Part shown: piece after piece, positions 1 through 35,588 of the stretch
Layout of the letters: each line of letters opens with the position of its first letter
How positions within the stretch are numbered: the first letter of the stretch is position 1
Notes under the pieces: model-generated
What the model saw: the letters and a program-made list of their open reading frames with translations, nothing else
Told to the model about the DNA's origin: nothing
Database searches by the model: none
Translations under genes and position numbers: made by a program
Assembly (NCBI GenBank): GCA_034401795.1
Contig: JAVVLW010001627.1
Span: 1-64,000 of the forward strand
Direction of reading: 5' to 3'
From: Chaetoderma sp. LZ-2023a
Taxonomy: Eukaryota > Mollusca > Caudofoveata > Chaetodermatida > Chaetodermatidae
DNA length: 64,000 nt

Positions 1-556
1 CAGGCTTTCAGCTGATCGTGGTAACTGATTTTATGCTGATTACATATGAAGGTATTTGAAATACTGTTAATGTGTTTGTTGAGAAACTGGTTAAATTCAT
101 TTGTGGATGAGTGTAATGAGCATGCATGCTTGTGCCTGCATGCATATATTGTGTATGTGAAAATATTTAGGCCTTTGCGATTAGATTCTAGTTACATGTA
201 TATGCAAGTTTTGTACTTATTTGTATTTTAAGGACTCGGTTACCGCTTACTGGGTAGTTTATTCTTTTAGTACTGAAAGTTATGTAATCACTGTCTAGAA
301 TACTGACTGCTCTCAATCATTAGACTCGTGCTAGTGCCAATAATAAACTACTTCTAAAGTTCATCAAATAATTATCAAAAATCTATTTTAAGCCAAATAT
401 AAGACCTGGTGAATATGATGAATGTATGTACCGGTACATACATGTACATATTTATGAAATGTGCTGTAGGCAATGACAAATGATAATTGTCAAAACTGCA
501 AATGACCATTTCTCCATGGCCACTGCAGGGGTCATTTTTGGTTGACTCGACCATTA

Positions 557-760
557 ACCTTTTAACCCTCAAAGTTGTTCAAGAAAATTTTAATTTTCTC
601 AAATGTCCATCTGCTGACCAAGAGACCTAGACTATTTTTGGAAATATATCGTTGGAATGACTGGCTTGTTTATCATAGTCTTCTTGGTCTGCAAATTAAC
701 ATTTCTCAAGACCACTGCAGAAGTTGCTTTTGGCTGACTTGAGTGTTAAATGGTTAAAAG
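557..760. repeat. Family-A foldback repeat (upstream flank)
   Basis: TTTTAACCCTCAAAGTTGTTC tip (TTTTAACCCTCAAAGTTGTT shown), GTCCATCTGCTGACCAAGAG arm, shortened centre and GTGTTAAATGGTTAA tip. A right half-copy (470-557) directly precedes it. Confidence 0.75.
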
Positions 761-932
761 GTTTTGGTAACGATAGTTTCTAGTAAAATAAATTCTATAT
801 GGATTTGACTGGAACCAGTTATCACATGTCAGTCAAATTATTTTTAAATTGCTCAACAACTGTGCTTATGGTTGCCTTGAAATGATGATATTTTGATATT
901 CAGTGTGATAGGGGTTAATGTTGATAATTTAT

Positions 933-1300
933 GTGAGTAGAGGCAATTGAGGAATCCAGTTATCCATCAATCATATAACGGCATAATTAAAAAACGTCAC
1001 ATGTAGGCCGGCGTCATAATCAATTATGTCATGAATGACACGCTTGTTACAAATTGTATGTCTTTACTATTTACTAAACATGCTGTTGAATATTTTGAAA
1101 CTAATTTGACTGGGCACAGATGCTGCCATAGCAACAAAAATATTCAATTTACCTGTAGATTTTTCTGGAAGTCAAGATTTAAGAAGTGTGCCATGATCGA
1201 TTGATCCCAACATGGGCAAAGTGTGGGTGGAGCGTAGCTAGTTATTGGTGGGCCATAGCTAGCACTGGATTCCTCTATTTTGTAGGATCCTCGCTGAGAG
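933..1300. repeat. Family-B repeat copy (upstream flank)
   Basis: GGAATCCAGTTATCCATCAA start, GTCATAATCAATTATGTCAT, the half-palindrome TTGAATATTTTGAAACTAAT, and the GGGTGGAGCGTAGCTAG tail shared with 27450 and 29330. Confidence 0.65.
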
Positions 1301-2999
1301 AGACATTAATTAATTTTAAATTGTCTACATATGACCATCTTATAAAAGACAGAATGATCAAATTAACTCTTGTGTTACAGTTTAAAATTAATCAATTTCC
1401 CTTTCCAAATTCCAATATTTCAATATAATTAGTAATTACCTTGCACTATTATCACTATTAACGTTAACCTTTTGATTCCACAGATTCTTACAATTAGAAG
1501 TTGTTTGCTTGAGATAGATTCAAGGTGTTTAGAATGTAATAAAGCGGTGATTTTATCAGGGAAAAAATAGCACTTTCATGGTTCCGATGTAGCAGAACTT
1601 TACTTGGATCATGTAACTATTATAGAACCATTGTTAGTAGATTTTAGCTCGACTGACATGTTGGTCAACTGGACTATATTACCACTATTCAATCAAGTGA
1701 TGCATATTTTACATGAGCCATAGACAGGCACAGTTTATAAATTCACATCACATCAAAAAATCGTGAAATATAAGATCCGAAACACATTCTTTTAAAGATA
1801 TTTCCACTCGATAAAAATTGGCAGTACCATAATCCATTTCATTGCTGAAAAATTATCGGGAGCCCGGGGTATATTTTTGTTTTTGTAGAACTCTACTTGA
1901 AGAGAGGGAGGGGTGAGGGGGTGGGGTGGTGGATTGTGTTAGTCGATCTGTTAATCACGTAGAATGTTAAAGTTTCCAACATGTAGGCCAAGTTTTCTAG
2001 TTCTAATATCATATTATCTTTTTTTTGATTAACGAGTTTGCCAATGGTACATGAAGCAAGTACCTTTTCCATTAGAAAAAAGGTCTATCTAAATATTGTA
2101 AGCAGCCAGAGTCATCTTTCAGCAAATTTACAACTACTAATGACTGAGTGATAGTTAGCTACAATTAGTTATCCTAGTGTACTATCTGTTATAAATTTTT
2201 TTAAATATTTCCTCGATGGAAATTTAACAAAAAGTAGTCTTCTATGTGAGAGTGTCACACCAATAACAATGTTCAAATCTTATTTTTACTTAACTTCTTA
2301 AGATACTAAAAGAATACATTATTCCGCATCACACATTTAGCCCTTTCAGCATTATAGAGCAAACACTATATTTTTCACAATGTTAGAATTATGGTTAGTT
2401 TGACAGTAATTTGATTGGAAGCTGTTGCTCTCTAAGCCAGCAATGACTTCCGGTCAAATTATCCTCAAAACAGGTTTCATACTTTGAAATGGTGATATGT
2501 GGGTTAACTGGTAAAAAGGTTAAGATTTAGAAAAACTAATGGTCAGTGAATGAATAGAACTGACCTCGCAAGCTATCAGTGGACTTGGGCTACTTCATTA
2601 TTCATTGATTTCGTTGCACAATTCATTGATTTCATTGCATTTATCATGCAATACAGCACATTGCTCTTGTCATGCTAAAAGGCCATCAAAAGGCATGGTA
2701 ATATGAGCTGTGTGCATATATCAATCTACTGCCAACGCATTTGAGTATCAGCTGCTAGCAGAGCTTTCTAATCATTATAAAAATTATTCAAATGAGGCAA
2801 TTATTACACACTTATGCCTTGACTTGCAATTACTTGTTAGGTCATAAACTCATAATGTACACATGTCTGAACGAATTTGGCATGTGATTGCTCAAGCATT
2901 TAAATAGTTTATGGATAGAGAGATGAAGTAAAATTAATCATTACATTTAAATGTGTGGTTTGACCTAATTTTGAATGAGAACATATAGATTTATATTAA

Positions 3000-3760
3000 G
3001 TATAGGCTGGACATGTTATGTTTTATGTTTTGCTACTACAGTGGACGGATGGAGTCAACAGTGTTATGTTTTTGTTTTTAGCAAATGTTATCAGCTTATA
3101 ATGGAACAAAGCTTTGGTACATTGTTGCTAATACCAGGAGGATGCATCATGATGATAGCAAGGTCACCAGGTCAAAGGTCAATGTCATTGTGACTCATTT
3201 ACCAAACTTGTTTAATGTTAAGTTTTTGCATTTAAAATTAAGTTTGTGTTTCAGGATTTGTTGACCCTATTGGAACTAAATTTAAATACATGATTGACTA
3301 TGATGTTAGAAATCTGCATGATGTCACTGAGGTGACAAGGTCAAGGTCACTGTAAGCTTGGTACAAAGCTGTTTTCTCAATGTTAAGTTTTGGCATTTAG
3401 CAAAACATTTCAGTTTATATTTCAGGTTTTGTTGATCCAATTCGAATTAAACTTATATACATCGTTGCCGATGGTGTTAGGAATTGGCAAGAGATCATAA
3501 GGTAAAAAATAAAGGTCATTGGGACCTTGGTTACAAAACTGTTTTTTTACCATTGAGTCTTTGCAAAACTTTTCAGCTTATATTTAACTATTGTTGACCA
3601 TGTTGGATCTGATCTTGGATACATTGTTGATTATGAACTTAAGAAACATCATGATGGCATTGTCGTCACAAGGTCAAAGGTCAAAATAATTGACCGCTGA
3701 TGCTTATCAGTAATGAGGACAGATGAGACATTTAATTCCACAGGATTTTAGTTTAATCCT
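3000..3760 (+). repeat. Diverged relative of the 177-bp AGGTCA tandem repeat
   Basis: Repeated order of TTTGCATTTAGCAAAAC, TCAGCTTATATTTCAGG, TTGTTGACC and AAGGTCAAAGGTCA, ending in GATGAGACATTTAATTCC. About four units of 170-180 bases are much more diverged than those in intron 4, so this copy is older. Confidence 0.7.
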
Positions 3761-3835
3761 TTAACTGTCTGCTTGCTATTTCTGAAGACCTACATTTTCT
3801 GTGGGATTTAACTCTGGATATATGGTAATATGCTT

Positions 3836-3916
3836 AATATTTTGAAAACAATTTGACTGAAAGCTGTAGGAGGCTAAGCCACCAACAACTTTCAGTCAAA
3901 TTGTTTTCAAAATATT
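3836..3916. repeat. Family-C palindrome, 40-bp arms
   Basis: The left arm 3836-3875 pairs with 3877-3916 with a few mismatches around the centre GGCTAAGCC. It belongs to the same family as 31414-31494. Confidence 0.85.
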
Positions 3917-4307
3917 CAGCCAGTCCAGAGTTATTGCCCATTGAAATTATTGTCTGGTGTCTTGCAGCTGTCAGATAGTTAATCGTCAAGATTGGTGAAG
4001 GAAATTGTAATGTCCGCTTAGTTAATGTTCATTTGCAGATCTATGTTTATAAAGACCATCGATGCAAATTTTTGCCATTCCAGTGGTAGACTTTCAAAAA
4101 TAGTCTTCTTCAATTAAGCGATTTGTAAATGGTTTGAAAATTAACGTGTTAAGAAAGTGATCCACCGCCTTCAGGCCTCAAAGGTAGGCAGTGCCATAAA
4201 TCACTGAAAAGTTGAAAATGATATAAGAGGTAACTAATTTTTCCTTATTATGAATCGTCCTGGGATCGGGACCAACTTTTTTGGAAATAAAAAAAATCAT
4301 TAACTGA

Positions 4308-4521
4308 CTGTTTAATGGTCATGCCAGCCAAAACCATCCCTTGCAGTGGTCTAGAGAAATGTCCATTTATAGGCCCTGGGAAAACTATTTTTAAAACTTT
4401 ATAATTGGAATGAAATGACTGGCTCGAGGACCGGAGCCAGTTATTCCAACGGGTGTCAAATTTTCGAACATTCACATATCAAAAATCTTAATTTCCTTGA
4501 CAAATCTTTCCCATTAAATGG
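4308..4521. repeat. Family-A foldback repeat (upstream flank)
   Basis: TTTAATGGTCATGCCAGCC tip, AATGTCCATTTATAGGCCC arm, GACTGGCTCGAGGACCGGAGCC centre (GACTGGCTCGAGGACCGGAG shown), and a CCATTAAATGG tip. Confidence 0.75.
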
Positions 4522-5270
4522 CTACGTTCCTTTGCATAAAAGTTTTATTTGAAAATATGTTAACTATGTACTATCTCACAATGTCAAACCTGTGTTACTT
4601 AAATGTATTGAGAAAATGGAACATGAAAAAAGTTATCACTAAGACTGTTGCAAGTCAGAGGGAACTAGCCACATAACGATAGATTTTTAAGATAGATACT
4701 CAATAGACCACCTGACTTTAGCGCCTGGCAACATTTTGCTCCAATTAATACATTGGTTGTATTTATAAACAGCTTTGACTGTATATAGATCTTGTTATGG
4801 CCATGTCAACACTAAATAAGTGTTACAAACCAGGACTAGTATTCACGAAAGTGTGTAACTTACATCACACCTAGATTTATAAACTGACTACGCCATATTC
4901 ATAAAGAGGCACCTAAATATTGTCTAACATCTTGGTAAATATGGACTTAAATGGTCTTTTTGGGACTTGCATCCATTCCTATTTAGTCGTCATTTCATGT
5001 TTTCGTGAATACGACCGCAGCAGCAAGAAATAAGTTTTAATATTAGAAATATGTTTTCAGTAACAACATCTTCCAAATTAGTCTTGTCAAATTAGTTTTA
5101 GGATACCTAAACAGTTTAACCTACTAGTTGTGGTAGAAATATATTACATCTTTCTTGTGTGTAAAACTTTATTGTGAAGAAATCTACACATGACTCCTAA
5201 TGAGTTTCTATAAATCATGTGCTTGCAGGTCTTTGCTTAAAATGCTCACCTGTATAAAGATAACAGTGTA

Positions 5271-28211
<22,941 letters not shown>

Positions 28212-29460
28212 TCTCATTACAGATTTACATTTTACAATGTCATTAATTAAAGGCCTGTGTCAGAGTGAAGCGTCGCGACTAGTCAAGCCTACGCAACCAC
28301 CATACCTTGGCCGATTGGCATCATAGATTTTCACAAATTTATACTAACCATTGAAGCACTATTCCGGGCCCCGATTTACACAAACTTTATTACCCTGACC
28401 CTAGGGTGGCACAGTTCCAATCTCTCATCGAAGCATTAAAGTTGTCATGGATCCGATAAAGTGCTGTTTTGTGTGGAAGCATGATAAAACTCAAAGTTAG
28501 TATTAAAAGGTATCTGGCCTTAATTTCAATCTGTGCAATCCATAGTACATCTGTCACACGGCTTACGCACTTGCATGGGGCCATTATGTTATGTTTGTCC
28601 ATCAACTTAATAATGAGTTTGCATTCATACAACCATGAAAGACACATACATGTAGAAGAGATGGATACCACCACTCTGTTGTCTTCTATTCATAACCATT
28701 GAAGAGAGAGAATTATGGCCGGCGGAAGCATGACTCACTCACAGCTCAGCTTTAATATATATGTTACAGTCTGTCAAGTCATACCTATAAGTGTCCTTGT
28801 GTGATATTCCGATTTAATCTGAGTTTTGATTTTATTTTTAATTCACAATTTTAATGAATTGGATGCAATTAAGGATATACTGAAAAATCGTAAAAAAAAA
28901 TTTCAAGTTTGTTCAGTATCTAGTGTGTCCGATTGCTCTAAAAATATGAATCCAGCATCAATAGAGGAATCCAATATGTCAGTCAAATATATGATGTCGT
29001 AACGAATTACGTCACGTGTAGGTTGACATCACAGTCAATTCACCTTTCCAGAGTATCCATCCATCATCTGACCTAGTATGATGTCATAATCAGCTTAGCA
29101 CGTGTATGATGACGTCACAATCATTACGTCACAAAAGGTTCCATATAGACCGTCATCAAATCTCAAATACTCCGACACGTTGTATGAATTGTATGGCTTT
29201 GTAATTCTTTATTATTTAAGAAACCCAGTCAAATTAGTTTTAAAATATTGAACAGCTTACTTGTATAATATTCTGGAAATTGAGATTCAGGGAGTTCAGG
29301 GTTCGATCGATCCCAACATGGGCAAGGCATGGGTGGAGCTTAACTAGAGATGGCTGGGGCATAGCTAAAAGTAGATTTGTCCATTCCTTGATGAGTCATA
29401 GACATTGATATTTGTAATAGATTGGCCGAGATTGATTCAGCATTCATTCTATTGCTCTCT
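28212..29460. other. Downstream flank of the WD40 gene
   Basis: The 3' untranslated region presumably starts here. A family-B repeat copy covers about 28956-29400 and includes a perfect CRE palindrome TGACGTCA at 29110-29117 and TACGTCAC nearby. No gene is seen. Confidence 0.5.
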
Positions 29461-30953
29461 TAAAGTTCTCATATCCCCTTAAATATAGACACTTGCACGA
29501 GATATGAGATGCCCGTTGATTTCTGATCAATTTACCCAGAGTGCAATGCCCTGCCTCCATAATCGTTCTAAGTATTGGATGCCATATTCGTTTAGTCTAT
29601 TGTCTGCACAAGCCAAGATTTCTGAAACAAAACCAACCTGCTTGCACGTGCAAATAGTCATTTATCCTCAAGCTCTGGAAGCGTAAGCATGGGCAGCAGT
29701 ACATTCGGCAGTCTTTATTTCAATACTGTTCAGAGAAAGTGTGTCAATTTCCAGAATATAGGAGAAAGCTTTTATATACTTTGACAATAATTTGCGTGAA
29801 AGTTGTTGCTGTAAATGACAGCAACAATATTCAGTCAAATTATTGTCAACATAATTAGTATGTAATGCGATGACTTCCTGAAACATATCTTATACTAATT
29901 TGAATGAACATTGTTGTTGCAACAACTTTCAGTCTAAAATAACCATTATAATTTTCAGTCTACACTCGCTACTGATTTGAAGAGGAATTTGACTGTAAGT
30001 TGCTGATTACTAAGGCACCAACGACATTATAGAATTGTTATCCATGCACATGCAGTCAATATCTTACTATATAAGTAGATTGAGCATAGGCCTATGCCCT
30101 ACATATGCTTTCTCGCGAAGACTGAATGATTAGCAAACAGCGTGTAAGTTTGTTGTGCATTGTGATTGTGCATTTGATTGAAATGCATTGATCGAGCAGA
30201 AACGTACACACCCTCGCTTGACTAAATATTTCCTTCACGTAGGCAAAGCAAATTTTGGGCATATACTCACTCTACTTAGATAGCAATATTGAATGTCATG
30301 ATTCTACGGACAGCAATTTGATAACGTTGTTGGTGCCTTATTCAGCAACAACTTACAGTAAAATTGCACTGTAAATACGTAGCGAGTGTTGAGTGAAATA
30401 ATGATGATTATTTTAGAACTTACAGACTGAAACCTCTTGCAGCAACAATGTTCATTCAAATTAGTATTAAATCGGTAGCAGGTAGTAATCGCATTGTCTA
30501 CTAATTGTTTTGACAATAATTTGACTGAATGCTGGTGCTGTTATTGATAGCAACAACTTTCACGCAAATTATTTTCAAAGTATACAAAGCTTTCTCGTAT
30601 TTTCTCCTGGAAATTGACACACTTTCTCTAAACAGCATTGAAATACAGACTGTGGAATAGACTGCCGTGAATACGTCCTATGTGCATGCTAACGCTTCCA
30701 GAGCTGGCGGACAAATGACTATTTGCACGTGCAAGCGGGTTGGTTTTGTTTGAGAAATCCTGGCTTGTGAAGACAATAGACTAAACAAATATGGTGTCCA
30801 ATAGTTACAACGATTATGGCGGCACGACATTGCATGCTGGACAGCATTGCATGCTGGGTAACATTGCAGTCTGGGTAAATTGAACAGAAATCACGAGGCA
30901 TCGCATATCTCGTGCAGAAGTGTGTCTATTTAATGGGATATGAGAACTTTAAA
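29461..30953. repeat. Large foldback element, about 1.5 kb with arms near 600 bp
   Basis: The left arm (29461-30040) and right arm (30308-30953) are reverse complements with scattered differences. Shared parts include TATAGACACTTGCACGAGATATG, ACAAAACCAACCTGCTTGCACGTGCAAATAG and GCTTTCTCC..GGAAATTGACACAC, given here as marks rather than full arms. The spacer is about 267 bases with no ORF. Each arm itself contains a smaller AATTTGACTGA palindrome, and the right arm has a three-fold repeat of CATTGCATGCTGG. No protein is encoded. Confidence 0.85.
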
Positions 30954-31413
30954 CAATCAAAAGTGGACTACCATCTTTCTTTGAGATTGAAAGTTTATTC
31001 TGCTCAAAGCAGAGAAAATATCTACTCAGCTTTATTGGATAATCTTCAATGGACCTTTCCAGTTTATCCATCAATCATGATGTCATAAATGACAATCATC
31101 TATGTGATGTTTAGGATGACATCATAAGAGGCCCAATGGGCCTGTATCGCTCACCTGGAACATTGGCATTTCAACTAATCTTACTTAAGTTTTACATCCA
31201 TCGGTGTCACTTCCAATGACTTTCAGTCAAATGGTTTAGTTTTCGAGATACTGACAACAATCTCTGGACTGGTTTTTTTCATTAGTGAGTTTGAACAATG
31301 TTTAATCGAAAATAGATGATATCAGTGCTAACTACAGCTGGTTTCTTAACTGTCTCACTCCTGCAAGCCAGTGCAGCCAATAATTTCAATTTTCAAAAGC
31401 TCTTGACTTGTTG

Positions 31414-31494
31414 AATATTTTGAAAACAATTGGACTGAAAGTTGTTGATGGCTTAGCCACCAACAACTTTCAGTCCAATTGTTTTCAAAATATT
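31414..31494. repeat. Family-C palindrome, 40-bp arms with one-base spacer
   Basis: AATATTTTGAAAACAATTGG... on the left (31414-31453) pairs with 31455-31494 with a single mismatch. The same structure occurs at 3836-3916. Less perfect relatives lie at 29779-29851 and 31716-31822. Confidence 0.88.
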
Positions 31495-33738
31495 TATCAG
31501 GTTCAGAGATATCACCTTTGGAATATGTCGTCTGCAAAAACTCAGCAGTCAGACGGTTACTAGAGGTTTAAATGCAATTGAAGAAAATGGTTTCTAAAGG
31601 CAGGTAGGTGGTCTTTATAGCAGGTTATTCCCCACCACCACACAATCCATTTAACACATGCGCATCTGGCTGAATCACCAAGTTAGCAGCAGGGGTAGGG
31701 TGAACTGGAGTTGATTTAGAAAATAATTTGACTGAATGTCATTGCTGCCTTAGGCAGCAACAACTTTCATTGCTGCCTAAGGCAGCAACAACTTTCAATC
31801 AAATACATTTCAAAATATTTTTAAGAGTATAGATGTCAGAGCACATAATACATATCTTAAATATTTAGGGAGTGATGGAAAGCTTAATCTGTTAATTGGA
31901 GTTTAATCTACTTTGGCAATAAAATCTGACATGGTGATAAATCAGTGGACGGTGGGAACAAACCTGTATTTCCCCTATGAAAGTGAGACTGCAAATATTT
32001 AAGGGGTCATAACTCTGGCATTTGACGTCCTATCAGTTTCATAACACAGATATTAGATGCCGACATTAACATTGTGACCAAGTTTGGTGTCAATCTGTCA
32101 AGAAATAACAAAATGAGCTACCATTGTTGGTGATGGACATACAGAAGACGGATGGGGTCATCGCTATACGACAGCTGACTGACAAGTAATCTGAGTTAAG
32201 AAAACCAATTTCGGCTTCAAAATCCATCAAATAAAAAAATTGAATATGGCAGCCAAACACGCTCAAATTTGATTGGTCCACGGCGGCCATGTTTTTTACC
32301 TATCAATTTCTCATGAACAAACTTTAATGGCCCTTAGTCCATAATCATATCCCCAAAATCTCAATCCGTTCAGCGGTTCTGCAGAAGTCGTTTTCACGAT
32401 AACTAGGTCATCCAAGATGGCTGCCTAACCATTTGGCCAATCAAGTTCCTTCGAACAAACTTGGTTCAGCTCTTGCCCTATATGATATTTCATGAGTTTT
32501 GAATCGATCTACCAAGCGGTTTCGGAGATTTTTAAAGAGGTTTCCTTTCTAAAGATCGGCCAAAATCCAAGATGTCCACCGGCAAAATTGGCCGATCGAC
32601 TTCCTTTGAACAAACTTAGATCTGTATGCCGTGCCAAATATGATTGAAATCGGCCCAGCAGTTCTTGAGAAGTCGTTTAACGAAAAAGTTGATGGACGGA
32701 CGGACGACAGACATTCCAACTGTCAATGTTTATGTAGTCGTCGTTATCCTCACATGTCTGTAGAAATGAGTGAAAAGGTGTATTATAGATTGAAACTTTC
32801 TTGGATGCCATATACCATACCCCTAAAATCTCTTAATCATCCACATTTCCAAAAGCAAAAATCGTGTAAACCTAAAGATAAGTCATAATATAGTAAAGTT
32901 TAATTACAAATTTCAAACTGTTTGTCAAAAGGTACAATCCAACTAGTTAGTAAAATTCTAATTACCATACTTTGGAACCGGCTGTCATTTTAGACTAATT
33001 CTGGTTAACCAGCATTTGTATTCTTAGTCGTATTCAGATCTTTCTCCATATGACCGGAGAAATCTTGCTATACACATTTGTACAATCCAGGTTTTAAAAA
33101 TTGTCAGGAGACAGTGTGGTGAGGAACTAGTCTCTGAACAGTAAATGTAGTACATTTGTTCACTTGTAGGATTTGCCAAATTTCCTCTTAATCTTCTTAT
33201 TGAGCACATATGACACAGTTTTATGGTTCAACTCTGTAATATTCTTATGCTGAATCTAACTAGATTTTGACATGCTTGTAATACAATTGATAGTTTGAAA
33301 CATCTGTAATACATTCCAGACATGTATATGAGCAATTTAATGATGTTAAACTGACCAATTTTGTACAGTTTGTATGATAGACCAACAAAGTATACTTTTC
33401 TTAGATAATTAAATTATTCTATTTTTGTGTTTTTTGTTTCCAATCATTAAGTGAAGGATTCACAACATACTCTAAATGCTGTGTAATATTAACATTTCAT
33501 TCACCTAGTTTTATTGGAGGTAAATATGTGAAAGTGCTGATCATTTTGCAAGAGTTAGTTACCTGTTCAAGCCTCAATAACTTTCAGTCAGATCTTTTTC
33601 AAAATGTCAAGTAAGTTCTTAACTCTGGCATTTCAGAGCTATCATCGACCTCATGTATACTGAATGAGTTGTTAATTAGTCTTGATAGCAACCTGCTGGT
33701 TGAACTTTACAATTTAAGTGATATTGATTGAATATAAG

Positions 33739-33960
33739 TAACCCTTTAATGGCCAAGCCAGTCTAAAGCGGACTCTGCAGTTGTCTTAAGAAATGCCGAT
33801 TTGCAAACAAGAAGAATATTTTTTAGAATTTACCACTGAAATGACTGGCTCGGTTATTGAGCCAATTATTCCAGTGGTAATTTCTAAAAAAAATAGTCTC
33901 TTTGTCTGCGAACATTTTATATGAAAAAAATTGAAATTTTCTTGACCATTAATGGGTTAA
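33739..33960. repeat. Family-A foldback repeat
   Basis: CCCTTTAATGGCCAAGCC tip, GACTGGCTCGGTTATTGAGCC centre (21 bases, first 20 read GACTGGCTCGGTTATTGAGC), and a GACCATTAATGGGTTAA tip. Confidence 0.8.
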
Positions 33961-34669
33961 AAGATATAGCTGTAAATTTTTGTACTTTCAGTCAAATTGT
34001 TGTCAAAATATTCAGATTCCAAAATGAAATCCGTGTATGCTTTATTAAATCCGTCCAGTTGAATTTGATATTAAATTATATTTAATTTGTCAATTATTTA
34101 TTTATGTATATTTCTTGCTTTTGTATAACAACTAATGATACATTCTAATGATTTAATATATTGAGAGTTTGTTATATCAGTTGTTTGTCATCCATCCATT
34201 ACACCCTATCTTATTATGAATTACAAGTTTCAGTCAAACTATTACTAGTGACGATGTCCATCAATCTATTTGTCCAGCGCTCGGGCATCCATCACAGCAC
34301 AACTGTAGCCTAATATTTTACTAGAATGAGCATGAATTCAGTTGATGCGACAATTGACTGACATATAAACAACCAGAGCTCTGGTAGACAAGTAGTACCA
34401 TACAAGCACCAACGAAATGTATGATGCAGATAATTTGATATTTACATGAATATGAAATGGAGGGACAGACAGCACTATGAATCTGTTCTATGCTGATGAG
34501 TGCAAAGTAAAACATGGTTGCATATCATATGGTCACACACTCAACACCATGGACAAGAGCTCTGGCGTTAGCAGAGATTTGAAATTGTCCAGGATTAGAT
34601 CTGAAGCGACACAGCAACCGCTTCATATGTTGTGTACGAGTTATGTCTTGGCACAGTATAACAATCATA

Positions 34670-35588
34670 ACAAGCCCAAGGGCATGTGGCACTCACCTGG
34701 ACCATTAGCATTTGAACCATTTGCATTTAAAGACATAATGGATAATTTTCGGAAATCCAAGATGGCCACCAAAAGAATTGACCAATCAAAATTCTGTGTA
34801 TACGTTCTGAAGCCTACCTACCTAGGGTCCTTCCAGCTGAGATAGATTGAAATCTGCCAAGTGGTTAACGAGGTGTAGGCTTTTAACTGATTTACTAAAA
34901 CTTCGAAAATCCAAGATGGCCACCCAAAAATTGACCAATCACAATTCTGCATACTAAATCTGAAGCCTGACACCATAGGGTCATTACATCAAAGTCTGGT
35001 CGAAATCGCCCAAGCAGGTAATGATGAGTAGCATTTTAAGTGATATCCGGTAAATTTTCGTAAAATTTTAGATTTTCACCAAAAGATTTACCAATCAAAA
35101 TTCTGTATACAAGTTCTGAAACCCACACCCATAGAGTCCTTACAGCCAAACTAGGTTGAAATCCACCAAGTTGTTAATGAGGAGTAGGGTTTTGACAATT
35201 TCCGGTAATTTTTGTACAAAATTTAAGATTTTCACCCAAAAAGTTAATCAATCAAAATTCTGTTAAATCTAGAGCGTACCACAATAGAATCCATCCAGTC
35301 AAATTTGGTTGAAATATGTCACGAAACTAAGGAGTAGTAGCATTTTGACCATTTCTGGTAGATTTCTAACCAAAATTTAAGATTTTCACCCAAAAAATTG
35401 ATATGAAAATTCTGAAACGATGTTCTGGAGACTACCACCATAGAATTCATCTAGTCAAATGTGGTTGAAATATGTCAAGCAGCTAAGTCTCAAACCCTTT
35501 AAGAAGACGAGATTTGACGGACGGACAGACGACGGATGAACGGCTGCCATGGCATAAGCTCACTTGGCCTTTCAAGCCAGGTGAGCTA
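34670..35588 (+). repeat. Tandem-unit repeat, about 154-bp unit, with hairpin terminus
   Basis: Five diverged units are marked by ACCAATCAAAATTCTG near 34782, 34936, 35090, 35247 and 35400 (period about 154). The left end is AAGCCCAAGGGCATGTGGC and the right end GACGGACGGACAGACGACGG, then CATGGCATAAGCTCACTTGG and AAGCCAGGTGAGCTAA, a self-complementary terminus. The same family in the opposite orientation forms the outer shell of the 37801-47160 nest. Confidence 0.82.

Larger units (their letters stand above)
1..5270. other. Upstream flank without a recognisable gene
   Basis: No ORF here has recognisable protein similarity or exon-like structure. The stretch holds decayed repeats, listed separately where they are clear: palindromic foldback copies near 557-760, 933-1300, 3836-3916 and 4308-4521, and a degenerate tandem repeat with AAGGTCAAGGTCAC-like cores at about 3000-3760. 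A possible splice acceptor (TTGCAG) lies at 5228, just before the first coding exon, so a 5' untranslated exon may lie somewhere in this flank. I cannot place it. Confidence 0.5.
30954..34669. other. Repeat-rich intergenic stretch without a gene
   Basis: Holds a family-B fragment (about 31035-31125), the terminus GAGGCCCAATGGGCCTGTATCGCTCACC (31130-31157, given by its parts GAGGCCCAATGGGCC and TATCGCTCACC), family-C palindromes, and a fragment of the 614-bp satellite on the minus strand (about 32200-32720, recognisable from CCAAGCGGTTTCGGAG and GATGGACGGACGGACGAC). A family-A foldback copy lies at 33739-33960. No coding evidence is seen. Confidence 0.5.

Noticed and set aside
1186..1428. 80-codon ORF in the upstream flank
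   Set aside because: Falls inside a family-B repeat tail whose sequence recurs at 27450 and 29330.
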